A DNA stretch of 8,370 nucleotides, taken from an uncultured Oscillospiraceae bacterium (GTDB lineage Bacteria > Bacillota > Clostridia > Oscillospirales > Oscillospiraceae). The stretch lies in contig CANQKJ010000089.1 of the NCBI GenBank assembly GCA_947624465.1, positions 1-8,370 on the forward strand. Reading direction: 5' to 3'. The translations under genes were made by a program, and so were the position numbers. Of the stretch, positions 1 to 7,277 are shown piece after piece (position 1 is the stretch's first letter; each line of letters starts with the position of its first letter). Below the pieces are notes generated by a model. That model worked only from the letters and a program-made list of their open reading frames with translations, ran no database searches and was not told the origin of the DNA.

Positions 1-2
1 TG

Positions 3-1337
3 CTGATGCTGAACTGGCGGCTGGCTCTGGTGGTCATGGCCATCGTGCCGGTCATCGCCGTGCTCACCGCCTGGTTCCAGCCCCGCATCCTCCACTGGAA
101 CCGCCGGGTCCGCAAGCTGAACTCCAGGATCACCGGCGCCTTCAACGAGGGCATCACCGGCGCCAGGACCATCAAGACCCTGGTGATGGAGGACCGGAGC
201 GTCCGGGACTTCGAGACCATCACCGGCGGGATGTACACCGCCGGGGTCAAGGCCGCAAAGCTGAACGCCATGTTCATCCCGCTGGTGATGTTCTCCTCCT
301 CGGCGGCGGTGGCTGTGGTGCTGCTGCGGGGCGGGTATATGACGGCGGAGGGCGCGCTGGAGATCGCCACCCTGTCGGCCTTCATCACCTATGCCGTGGG
401 CATTTTTGAGCCGGTGCAGAACGTGGCCTCCAGCATCGCCGAGTTCATCTCCCTCCAGGCGTCCATCGAGCGGGTCACCGGCCTGCTGGACGAGGAGCCC
501 ACCGTCACCGACGCCCCCGAGGTCATCGCAAAGTACGGCGACGTGTTCGACCCCAAGCGGGAGAACTGGGAGCCTTTGCGCGGCGACATCGAGTTCAGGG
601 ACGTCACTTTCCGCTACCCCGACGGGGGGGAGAACGTGCTGGAACATTTCGACCTCCACATCCCCGCGGGCACCACGGTGGCCATCGTGGGGGAGACGGG
701 GGCGGGCAAGTCCACCCTGGTCAACCTGGCCTGCCGGTTCTTCGAGCCCACTGAGGGGCAGATCCTCATCGACGGGCGGGACTACCGGGAGCGGTCCCAG
801 CTGTGGCTCCACTCCAACATCGGCTACGTGCTGCAAAATCCCCACCTGTTCTCCGGCTCTGTGAAGGAGAACATCCGTTATGGTAAACTAAACGCTACCG
901 ACGAGGAGATCGCGGCGGCGGCAAAGGCGGTCTCCGCCGATACCGTCGTCGCCAAGCTGGAAAAGGGCTGGGACAGCGACGTGGGGGAGGAGGGCGACCG
1001 CCTCTCCACCGGCGAAAAGCAGCTCATCTCCTTCGCACGGGCGGTGCTGGCCGACCCCCGCATCTTCGTGCTGGACGAGGCCACCTCCTCCATCGATACC
1101 CAGACCGAGCAGTATATCCAAAACGCCATCGACCACCTGCTGCGGGACCGGACCTCCTTCCTCATCGCCCACCGGCTTTCCACCATCCGCAAGGCGGACC
1201 TGATCCTGGTGGTGCGGGACGGCAAGATCGTGGAACGGGGCACCCACCTGGAGCTGCTGAAGCGGCGGGGCTACTACCACGACCTGTACTCCCGGCAGTT
1301 CGCCGAGGAGAGCGCCGCCCGGGTGCTGGGGGCGTAA
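3..1337 (+). CDS. ABC exporter half-transporter (TM-NBD), 5' end outside window
   Basis: This is the C-terminal part of an ABC exporter subunit that uses ATP to move an unknown substrate out across the membrane. The frame is open to the first bases and the first Met (base 6) lies inside the membrane domain, so about 140-150 residues are missing upstream. Numbered from that Met, membrane segments lie near 6-24, 88-107 and 120-138. The nucleotide-binding domain follows: Walker A GETGAGKST (229-237), Q-loop Gln277, signature LSTGE (333-337), Walker B IFVLDE (353-358) with catalytic Glu358, and H-loop His389. The signature departs from LSGGQ, as in the subunit of a heterodimeric exporter that keeps the catalytic Glu. 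A partner gene is therefore expected just upstream. A short insert (about 174-190) precedes the NBD. It ends in TAA, 39 bases before the acetyltransferase gene, with which it is probably co-transcribed. The family is secure; the substrate is unknown. Confidence 0.93.
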   Translation: MMLNWRLALVVMAIVPVIAVLTAWFQPRILHWNRRVRKLNSRITGAFNEGITGARTIKTLVMEDRSVRDFETITGGMYTAGVKAAKLNAMFIPLVMFSSSAAVAVVLLRGGYMTAEGALEIATLSAFITYAVGIFEPVQNVASSIAEFISLQASIERVTGLLDEEPTVTDAPEVIAKYGDVFDPKRENWEPLRGDIEFRDVTFRYPDGGENVLEHFDLHIPAGTTVAIVGETGAGKSTLVNLACRFFEPTEGQILIDGRDYRERSQLWLHSNIGYVLQNPHLFSGSVKENIRYGKLNATDEEIAAAAKAVSADTVVAKLEKGWDSDVGEEGDRLSTGEKQLISFARAVLADPRIFVLDEATSSIDTQTEQYIQNAIDHLLRDRTSFLIAHRLSTIRKADLILVVRDGKIVERGTHLELLKRRGYYHDLYSRQFAEESAARVLGA

Positions 1338-1376
1338 TAGGAAAAAATCCCTCAAATCACGATTGGAAGTGAGAAA

Positions 1377-1934
1377 ATGAATGTAGAGATAGATATCACC
1401 AACGTGGTCCTGACCACGGAGCGGCTGACGCTGCGGCCGTGGCGGCTGTCCGATGTGGACGATTTTTATGAGTACGCGTCGGTGGACGGTGTGGGGCAGA
1501 TGGCAGGGTGGAAGCCCCACGAGAACAGGGAGGAGTCCCTGGAGATATTGCGCCGGTTCATCGACGGGAAAAGGACCTTTGCCCTTGAATATGAGGGTAA
1601 GGTGATCGGCTCCCTGGGGATCGAACAATACAATGAAGAAAAATTCCCGGAGTTTGCCGGCAAGCGTTGCCGGGAGATCGGATACGTGCTGTCCAAGGCG
1701 TACTGGGGCCGGGGCCTGATGCCGGAGGCGGTGCGGGCGGTCATGGAGTACCTTTTCCAAGAGGTAAAGCTGGACGCGATCTTCTGCGGGCACTTTCTGC
1801 GCAACCGGCAGTCCGCCCGGGTGCAGGAAAAGTGTGGCTTCCGGCACTACGCTTTCTGCAAGTACGAGACGCAGATGGGGACGATCGAGGACGACGAGAT
1901 GAACGTGATTTTCAGGGAAGAATATGTGAAGTGA
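1377..1934 (+). CDS. GNAT family N-acetyltransferase (RimJ/RimL-like)
   Basis: This 185-residue cytoplasmic enzyme is predicted to transfer an acetyl group from acetyl-CoA to an amine on a small molecule or a protein N-terminus. The opening LTTERLTLRPWRLSD (12-26) is the usual start of the RimJ/RimL type. The acetyl-CoA loop is seen in YWGRGLMPEA (109-118), and the family's C-terminal region in LRNRQSARVQEKCGF (141-155), with Asn143 and Ser146 at the conserved positions. The length is normal. The ATG at 1377 has GGAAG seven bases upstream, a moderate ribosome binding site, and no in-frame alternative has a better one. It follows an ABC exporter gene by 39 bases with no promoter or terminator visible between them, and is closed by the terminator at 1955-1996. 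An acetylating partner of an exporter could inactivate the exported compound, but this is inference and the substrate cannot be read from the sequence. Confidence 0.92.
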   Translation: MNVEIDITNVVLTTERLTLRPWRLSDVDDFYEYASVDGVGQMAGWKPHENREESLEILRRFIDGKRTFALEYEGKVIGSLGIEQYNEEKFPEFAGKRCREIGYVLSKAYWGRGLMPEAVRAVMEYLFQEVKLDAIFCGHFLRNRQSARVQEKCGFRHYAFCKYETQMGTIEDDEMNVIFREEYVK

Positions 1935-1954
1935 CATAATAAAAACGCCTGACG

Positions 1955-1996
1955 AAGGCCGCCGGCCGCCCAGTTGGGGAGGGCCGGCGGCCTTTT
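1955..1996 (+). terminator. Intrinsic terminator after the acetyltransferase gene
   Basis: A perfect 13-bp inverted repeat pairs AAGGCCGCCGGCC (1955-1967) with GGCCGGCGGCCTT (1982-1994) across a 14-base loop, and the right arm runs into TTTT (1993-1996). It starts 20 bases after the stop codon at 1934 and ends the upstream ABC/GNAT unit. The U-tract is short, but the stem is very stable. Confidence 0.88.
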
Positions 1997-2021
1997 CGCG
2001 CAAAAACCTCTCTTTGGGGGG

Positions 2022-2050
2022 TTGTATGTGAAATATACATATGGTATAAT
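2022..2050 (+). promoter_or_regulatory. SigA-type promoter of the ABC/oxidoreductase operon
   Basis: The -35 element TTGTAT (2022-2027) is followed by a 17-base spacer and a perfect -10 TATAAT (2045-2050). It lies between the upstream terminator and the first ABC gene, so the expected transcript starts near 2057 and has a leader of about 30 bases. The spacing and -10 are ideal, so it is probably strong unless repressed; a short inverted repeat overlaps the spacer. Confidence 0.85.
2023..2041. repeat. Short inverted repeats in the promoter spacer, possible operator
   Basis: Two overlapping short dyads sit between -35 and -10: TGTAT (2023-2027) with ATACA (2035-2039), and TATGT (2025-2029) with ACATA (2037-2041), each with a 7-base gap. 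Their placement on the promoter fits a repressor site of the kind used by GntR, TetR or PadR regulators. The arms are only 5 bp and AT-rich, so chance is a real alternative. No regulator gene lies in the window. Confidence 0.3.
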
Positions 2051-2071
2051 CCACGTTTGCGAGCACGGCAT

Positions 2072-2079
2072 AAAGGAGA
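2072..2079 (+). promoter_or_regulatory. Ribosome binding site of the first operon ABC gene
   Basis: AAAGGAGA (2072-2079) places its GGAG core 10 bases before the ATG at 2089. This is a strong Shine-Dalgarno sequence and fixes the start of this gene. Confidence 0.85.
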
Positions 2080-2088
2080 ATCGCGGCA

Positions 2089-3870
2089 ATGATATTCGGC
2101 AAGCACATCAACCGGTACTATCTGAAATACGGCGGCTGGTTGCTGCTGGGGCTGGCGGCGCTGGCCCTGGTGGACTATATGCAACTGGTCATCCCCAGCC
2201 TGTACCGGATGACCATCAACGGCATCAACGACGGCGGCGTGGAGCTGGACGGCGTGTGGCTGCCCTTCGACATGGACTTCCTGCTGGACCACATCTGTAT
2301 GCCCCTGGTGTGGGTCATCCTGTCCATCGTGGCGGGGCGCTTTCTGTGGCGTATCTGCATCTTCGGCTCGGCCATCAAGGTGGAGACCGACCTGAGGGAC
2401 CAGATGTTCGACCACGCCAAGGATCTGTCCCGGCAGTACTATCAGGTGAACAAGGTGGGCAATCTCATGAGCCTGTTCACCAACGATCTGGAGACGGTCC
2501 AGGACTGCTACGGCTCCGGCTTCCTCATGTTTTTCGACGCGCTGATCCTGGGCGGTATGTCCATCGGCCGCATGGCCATGATGAACCCCGTCCTCACCCT
2601 GCTGACCCTGATCCCCATGGGGCTGCTGCTGGCGGCCAGCACCGTCATCGGCAAGTACATGACCGCCAAGTGGGACGCCCGGCAGGCGGCTTTCTCCCAG
2701 CTGTCCGATTTCTCTCAGGAGTCCTTCTCCGGCATCGCCGTCATCAAGGCGTTCGTCAAGGAGGGCAAGGAGCTGTGGGCCTTCAAGAAGCTGAACCGGG
2801 AGAACGAGGTGGCCAACGTGGAGTTCACCCGGGCCTCGGTGCTGCTGCACATCCTGGTGAACCTGTTTGTGGAGTCGGTGGTGTGCATCGTGCTGGGGTA
2901 CGGCGGCTGGCTGGTCTACCGGGGGGTGTTCAACGCCGGCCAGCTCATCGAGTACATCAGCTATTTCGAGTCGGTGGTGTGGCCCATCATGGCCATCTCC
3001 GAGCTGATCGATATGTCCTCCCGGGGCAAGGCGTCCCTCAAGCGCATCAGCGAACTGCTGGACGCGGAGCAGGACGTGACCGACCGGCCGGACGTGGAGC
3101 CTCTGGGGGCGGTGAAGGGATCCGTGGAGTTTAAGGACCTGACCTTCCGCTATCCCGACGGGGAGTACGACGCGCTCCAGGACGTCTCCTTCACCATCGA
3201 CGCCGGGGAGAGCGTGGGGCTGGTGGGCAAGACCGGCGCCGGCAAGACCACCCTGGTGGACCTGATCCTGCGGACCTACAACGTGCCCGACGGGACCGTC
3301 TTTGTGGACGGGCACGACGTGAATACCGTCCCCATCCGGGACGTGCGGGCGGCCTGCGCCTATGTGCCTCAGGACAACTTCCTGTTCAGCGACACCATCA
3401 CCCACAACATCGCCTTCGGCATGGCGGACCCGGACATGGACAAGGTGACGGAGGCCGCCGTCCTGTCCGACGTGGACGGGGACATCCGGGGCTTTGAGAA
3501 GGGGTATGAGACCGTGCTGGGCGAGCGGGGCGTCACCGTGTCCGGCGGGCAGAAGCAGCGCATCTCCATCGCCCGGGCCCTGATGAAGGACGCCCCCATC
3601 CTGATTTTGGACGACTCGGTGTCCGCCGTGGACACCGGCACCGAAAAGACCATCCTGGAGAACCTGAAAAAGACCCGGGCGGGCAAGACCACCATCCTCA
3701 TCGCCCACCGGGTGTCCACCATCGAGGGGATGGACAAGATCGTGTTCATCGACGACGGGCGCCTGGTGGCCGTGGGACCCCACGCCCGGCTCTATGAGAC
3801 CTGCGAGGACTACCGCCGCATGGTGGACCTCCAGCGGCTGGAGGAGGAAGGGGGCGAGAGCCGTGCGTGA
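2089..3870 (+). CDS. Heterodimeric ABC exporter subunit with degenerate ATPase site (LmrC/BmrC-like)
   Basis: This 593-residue membrane protein is one half of a predicted asymmetric ABC exporter. Six membrane segments fit near 13-35, 68-95, 140-162, 166-187, 251-275 and 284-305. The nucleotide-binding domain has Walker A GKTGAGKTT (380-388), Q-loop Gln428, consensus signature VSGGQ (484-488), Walker B ILILDD (504-509) and H-loop His540. Asp509 replaces the catalytic Glu. An LDDS-x-SAVD segment of this sort is known from the LmrC, BmrC and TM287 type subunits, whose own ATP site is poorly catalytic. Here the partner is the next gene, which keeps the Glu. The ATG at 2089 has a strong ribosome binding site and its own promoter. 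The 3' end overlaps the next gene by 8 bases. The full length matches the family. The transported compound is unknown; multidrug, lipid or peptide substrates are all possible. Confidence 0.94.
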   Translation: MIFGKHINRYYLKYGGWLLLGLAALALVDYMQLVIPSLYRMTINGINDGGVELDGVWLPFDMDFLLDHICMPLVWVILSIVAGRFLWRICIFGSAIKVETDLRDQMFDHAKDLSRQYYQVNKVGNLMSLFTNDLETVQDCYGSGFLMFFDALILGGMSIGRMAMMNPVLTLLTLIPMGLLLAASTVIGKYMTAKWDARQAAFSQLSDFSQESFSGIAVIKAFVKEGKELWAFKKLNRENEVANVEFTRASVLLHILVNLFVESVVCIVLGYGGWLVYRGVFNAGQLIEYISYFESVVWPIMAISELIDMSSRGKASLKRISELLDAEQDVTDRPDVEPLGAVKGSVEFKDLTFRYPDGEYDALQDVSFTIDAGESVGLVGKTGAGKTTLVDLILRTYNVPDGTVFVDGHDVNTVPIRDVRAACAYVPQDNFLFSDTITHNIAFGMADPDMDKVTEAAVLSDVDGDIRGFEKGYETVLGERGVTVSGGQKQRISIARALMKDAPILILDDSVSAVDTGTEKTILENLKKTRAGKTTILIAHRVSTIEGMDKIVFIDDGRLVAVGPHARLYETCEDYRRMVDLQRLEEEGGESRA

Positions 3871-5767
3871 GTACCTGCCCATCCTGATCGTGGGGGCCAT
3901 CATCGGCGTGTTCACGGTCCTCTTCGTCATCGCCTACGCCCTGATCAAGAACAAAAAAGAGGCCATCGGCTTCGACCGCAATATGCCCGACGGGGAGATC
4001 GTCCGCCGGCTGATGGCCTACGCCAGGCCCTACTGGAGGGAGTTTCTGCTGGTGCTGGTGGTGATGGTGGTCTCCATCGCCTACGATATCGTCTCCCCGC
4101 TGCTCATCGGCGACATCGAGGAGATGATCAAGGACGACTTTGCGCTGGCCTCCCTGTTCGCCACCGTGGCGGTGTACGCCGGTATCCTGATTGTGTCCAT
4201 GGCGTGTACCTATTTCCAGTCCATCCTCCTGCAAAAGACCGGCCAGAAGATCTTGTCCCAGCTCCGGCTGGATGTGTTCACCCACATCGAGAGCCTGTCC
4301 CACAACCAGCTCAACCAGATCCCCGTGGGGAAGCTGGTCACCCGCGTCTGCAACGACACCAACGCCATCTCCATGATGTTCACCAACATCCTGGTCACCA
4401 TGGTAAAGAACGTGTTCATTGTGCTGGGCGTGCTGGGGGCCATGCTGCTGAAAAACTATATGCTCACCCTGATGGTGCTGTGCTTCATCCCGTTTCTGGT
4501 GCTGTTCACCGTCATCTTCCGCAAGTTCACCCGCCGGGTGTACCGCCGGGTGAAGGACGCCACCACCGATATCAACACCTACTTGTCCGAGAACCTGTCC
4601 GGCATCAAGATCACCCAGGTGTTCAACCGGGAGCAGGAGAAGCTGGACGACTTTTTGGAGCGGAGCCGCACCCTGAAAAAGGCCAAGCAGCAGCAGATCT
4701 TCGTGTTCGGCATCTTCCGGCCCATGGTGTATATGCTCTACATCTCCTCGGTGCTGTGCCTGCTGTACCTGGGTGGCCGGGGGTATATCAAGGATATCGT
4801 GTTCCTGGGGCAGACCGTCACCAGCGGCACCCTGGTCACCTTCTATCTGTATATCAACAAGTTCTTCAACCCCATCCAGACGCTGGCCGAGCAGTTCAAT
4901 ATGCTCCAGTCCGCCTTCGCCTCGGCGGAGAAAATTTTTTCCGTGCTGGACATGGTCCCCGAGCTGGTGGACGAGCCCGACGCCATCGAGCTGGACGAGA
5001 TCAGGGGCGAGATCGAGTTCAAAGATGTGTGGTTCTCCTATATCCCCGGCGAGTGGGTGCTGAAGGGGATCTCCTTCCACATCGACCCCAAACAGACGGT
5101 GGCCTTTGTGGGCTCCACCGGCTCCGGCAAGACCACCATCCTGTCCCTCATCTGCCGCAACTACGACATTCAGAAGGGCCAGATCCTGATCGACGGCGTC
5201 GACATCAGGCACATCAAGGTGGCCTCTCTCCGGAAACACTTCGGGCAGATGCTCCAGGACGTGTTCCTGTTCTCCGGCACCATAAGGGGGAACATCGTGC
5301 TGCGGGAGGACTCCTTCACAGACGAGGAGATCTGGGCCGCCTGCAAATACGTCAACGCCGACCACTTCATCAACAAGCTGGACCACGGCCTGGACGAGGT
5401 GGTGCGGGAGCGGGGCAATAACTTCTCCGCCGGCCAGCGGCAGCTCCTGTCCTTTGCCCGCACCATCCTCCACAAGCCCGCCGTGATGATTTTGGACGAG
5501 GCCACCGCCAACATCGACACCGAGACCGAGCTGCTCATCCAGGACTCCCTGGAGAAGATGAAGAACATCGGCACCATGCTCATCGTGGCCCACCGGCTCA
5601 GCACCATCCAGCACGCGGACAACATCATCGTGCTGTCCCACGGGGTCATCCAGGAGCAGGGCACCCACCATGAGCTGCTCCAGAAGAAGGGCCGGTACTA
5701 CCAGCTCTACACCATCCAGTTCGAGGCCCAGCAGCAGGCCCTGCGCTCGGCGGGGCGTCGGGCATGA
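3863..5767 (+). CDS. Heterodimeric ABC exporter subunit, catalytic partner (LmrD/BmrD-like), extra N-terminal TM
   Basis: This protein of 634 residues (from a GTG start) is the second half of the exporter. The GTG at 3863 is chosen because the peptide read upstream of it (from an ATG at 3794) is an out-of-frame reading of the preceding gene, while AAGGGGG (3848-3854) lies eight bases before the GTG and the family-like sequence starts there. The NBD carries Walker A GSTGSGKTT (417-425), Q-loop Gln465, signature FSAGQ (521-525), Walker B VMILDE (541-546) with catalytic Glu546, and H-loop His577. The deviant signature together with the intact Glu is the complement of the upstream subunit, so the pair should form one active and one degenerate ATP site. 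An additional hydrophobic helix (about 5-28) precedes the usual six (near 61-84, 95-121, 174-196, 199-219, 284-306, 320-340). The start overlaps the upstream gene by 8 bases and the stop overlaps the oxidoreductase by 4. Confidence 0.93.
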   Translation: MREYLPILIVGAIIGVFTVLFVIAYALIKNKKEAIGFDRNMPDGEIVRRLMAYARPYWREFLLVLVVMVVSIAYDIVSPLLIGDIEEMIKDDFALASLFATVAVYAGILIVSMACTYFQSILLQKTGQKILSQLRLDVFTHIESLSHNQLNQIPVGKLVTRVCNDTNAISMMFTNILVTMVKNVFIVLGVLGAMLLKNYMLTLMVLCFIPFLVLFTVIFRKFTRRVYRRVKDATTDINTYLSENLSGIKITQVFNREQEKLDDFLERSRTLKKAKQQQIFVFGIFRPMVYMLYISSVLCLLYLGGRGYIKDIVFLGQTVTSGTLVTFYLYINKFFNPIQTLAEQFNMLQSAFASAEKIFSVLDMVPELVDEPDAIELDEIRGEIEFKDVWFSYIPGEWVLKGISFHIDPKQTVAFVGSTGSGKTTILSLICRNYDIQKGQILIDGVDIRHIKVASLRKHFGQMLQDVFLFSGTIRGNIVLREDSFTDEEIWAACKYVNADHFINKLDHGLDEVVRERGNNFSAGQRQLLSFARTILHKPAVMILDEATANIDTETELLIQDSLEKMKNIGTMLIVAHRLSTIQHADNIIVLSHGVIQEQGTHHELLQKKGRYYQLYTIQFEAQQQALRSAGRRA

Positions 5768-7152
5768 GGGAGTACGACGCCATTGTGGTGGGGGCCGCCA
5801 CCACCGGCAGTTATTTCGCCCATGAGCTGGCCGCCCGGGGCCACCGGGTCCTGCTCATCGACAAAGCGGATGAGGCCCACATCGGCACGAAATACGACAT
5901 TTACCACGTCTCCAAACGGGACCTGGACCGGTTCGGCCTGCCCCTGCCCGTGAAGGGGGAGGACTGGGCCTTTGAGTTCGAAGAGGGGGAGAACCGCTCC
6001 GCCCTGGACCGGTATCCCAAGCGCAGCCGGGAGCATATCGTGGGGATGCATATGCACCCCCACGTCCTGCGGCTGAACCGCTGGGCTGCGGAGGCCGGCG
6101 CGGAGCTGGTCTACGGGGCCTCCTTCCAGGCGCCGGAGTACGACGAAAGCGGGAAAATACGCGGCGTCCGGTACGAGAAGGACGGCCAGATCGTGTCCGT
6201 CCGCGCCAAACTGGTGGCCGACTGCTCCGGCATCCCGTCGGTGGTGCGGACCGCTCTCCCGGAGGGCTATGGGGTTGAGACCTTCCCCATCGGCCCGGAG
6301 GATATGTTTTATGTCAACCTGCGCTATGTGAGATTCCACGATCCGAAGGACTACATCCGCGGCCAGTGCTCCTGGGCCTATTACAAGACATGGCGAGCCC
6401 CTCAGCCCGACCCGGCGGGGGCCATCCTGGGGGTGGGGGCCAATTTCAGCCATGAGTACGCCGACCGGATCTACGGATACTTCGCGAAGGCCGTGAAGCT
6501 GCCAGAGCACACGGTGGAGCGCATCGAGCGGGGGGTGACCCCCTACCGCCGTCCGCCCTACTCCATGGTGGCCGACGGCTTCATCGCCATGGGGGACGCC
6601 GCCTGCCTCACCAAGCCCACCTGCGGCGAGGGGGTGGCCAGCTCTCTGGTCCAGGCGGAGATCGCCGTGGAGGTCATCGACCCGTTGCTGAAAGAGGGCA
6701 GGCCCCTGTCCAGGGCGGACCTCTGGCCCGTCAACAAGCGGTATATAGACGCCCAGGGCCGGGAGTTTGCCTATCAGCTGGCCGTTGTCTCAGAGGCGGC
6801 CGCCACCAGTCCGGCGGAGAACGACTTTTTGTTCAGGAATGATATCGTGTTCAATGAGAAGACCCTCCAGGCCATGGCCGAGGGCAGGGAGTTGAAGCTG
6901 GGGCCGGGGGAGATCGCCCGGATCGGAGGGTGTATGGCCCTGGGAGTGGTCACCGGAAAGGTGCGGCTCAGGACCATCCGGCGGCTGCTGAAGGCGCTGT
7001 CCGACGGAGGCAGGATATCCGCCGTTTACGCCGATTACCCTGCCAGCCCGGAGGGATTCGGTCCCTGGGCGCGCCGGGCGGACAGGGCCTGGGCCTCCTG
7101 CGGCAGCATGGCGGAGGCGGCCCGCGCCGCCGAGGCGGAGCTGGGAAAATAG
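5764..7152 (+). CDS. FAD-dependent oxidoreductase, geranylgeranyl-reductase-like
   Basis: This 462-residue flavoprotein probably reduces or oxidises a carbon-carbon bond of a hydrophobic or aromatic compound. The N-terminal FAD-binding fold is seen in DAIVVGAATTGSYFAHELA (5-23), ending its second strand in LLIDK with acidic Asp33. The second FAD motif, GDAACLTKPTCGEG (277-290), is typical of the geranylgeranyl reductase/PHBH-like group. WAYYKTW (204-210) sits where this group has its W-x-F/Y substrate-side motif. The middle Gly of the usual GxGxxG is Ala (GAATTG, 10-15). The ATG overlaps the stop of the exporter gene in an ATGA, so translation is coupled and the enzyme is likely to work on the exporter's substrate or its precursor. 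No membrane segment or signal peptide is evident. Polyprenyl lipid saturation, quinone-like cofactor tailoring or natural-product tailoring are all possible; the sequence alone does not decide. Confidence 0.85.
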   Translation: MREYDAIVVGAATTGSYFAHELAARGHRVLLIDKADEAHIGTKYDIYHVSKRDLDRFGLPLPVKGEDWAFEFEEGENRSALDRYPKRSREHIVGMHMHPHVLRLNRWAAEAGAELVYGASFQAPEYDESGKIRGVRYEKDGQIVSVRAKLVADCSGIPSVVRTALPEGYGVETFPIGPEDMFYVNLRYVRFHDPKDYIRGQCSWAYYKTWRAPQPDPAGAILGVGANFSHEYADRIYGYFAKAVKLPEHTVERIERGVTPYRRPPYSMVADGFIAMGDAACLTKPTCGEGVASSLVQAEIAVEVIDPLLKEGRPLSRADLWPVNKRYIDAQGREFAYQLAVVSEAAATSPAENDFLFRNDIVFNEKTLQAMAEGRELKLGPGEIARIGGCMALGVVTGKVRLRTIRRLLKALSDGGRISAVYADYPASPEGFGPWARRADRAWASCGSMAEAARAAEAELGK

Positions 7153-7166
7153 CCGAAACGCGAGCG

Positions 7167-7201
7167 GCGCGCCCGCCCCATCCGGGGCGGGCGCGCATTT
7201 T
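7167..7201 (+). terminator. Intrinsic terminator of the ABC/oxidoreductase operon
   Basis: A perfect 13-bp GC-only stem, GCGCGCCCGCCCC (7167-7179) with GGGGCGGGCGCGC (7184-7196), closes on a 4-base loop and is followed by ATTTT. It begins 15 bases after the oxidoreductase stop codon and closes the operon that starts at the 2022-2050 promoter. Confidence 0.93.
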
Positions 7202-7244
7202 CGATGGGTTTGCGGCCTCCTTTTTGTCCCGCTTTTTGGCGGTG

Positions 7245-7277
7245 TATGCGAAAATTACCAGCGATTCGTTTCGCATA
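7245..7277. repeat. 9-bp inverted repeat upstream of the spore-protein gene
   Basis: TATGCGAAA (7245-7253) and TTTCGCATA (7269-7277) are perfect reverse complements separated by 15 bases. The right arm contains the -35 element of the SigG-like promoter, so a regulator bound here would act on that promoter. No T-run follows, so it is not an ordinary terminator. Its role is unknown. Confidence 0.55.

Noticed and set aside
1974..3134. Plus-strand open frame starting inside the terminator and running into the ABC gene
   Set aside because: Out of frame with the ABC domain, Gly/Arg/Pro/His-rich, and its start lies in the terminator hairpin.
3794..3862. ATG at 3794 as start of the second ABC subunit
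   Set aside because: The extra 23 residues are an out-of-frame reading of the preceding gene. The GTG at 3863 has a purine-rich ribosome binding site and gives the usual short overlap.
1912..3930. Long minus-strand open frame of 672 codons
   Set aside because: It lies antisense to the first operon ABC gene, is rich in His, Gly, Gln and Val in the way of GC-rich antisense frames, has no family-like motif, and conflicts with the clear plus-strand ABC motifs.
3746..5671. Long minus-strand open frame of 641 codons
   Set aside because: Antisense to the second ABC gene, with the same His/Gln/Asp/Val-rich repetitive composition and no domain. It exists because stop codons are rare in GC-rich complements.
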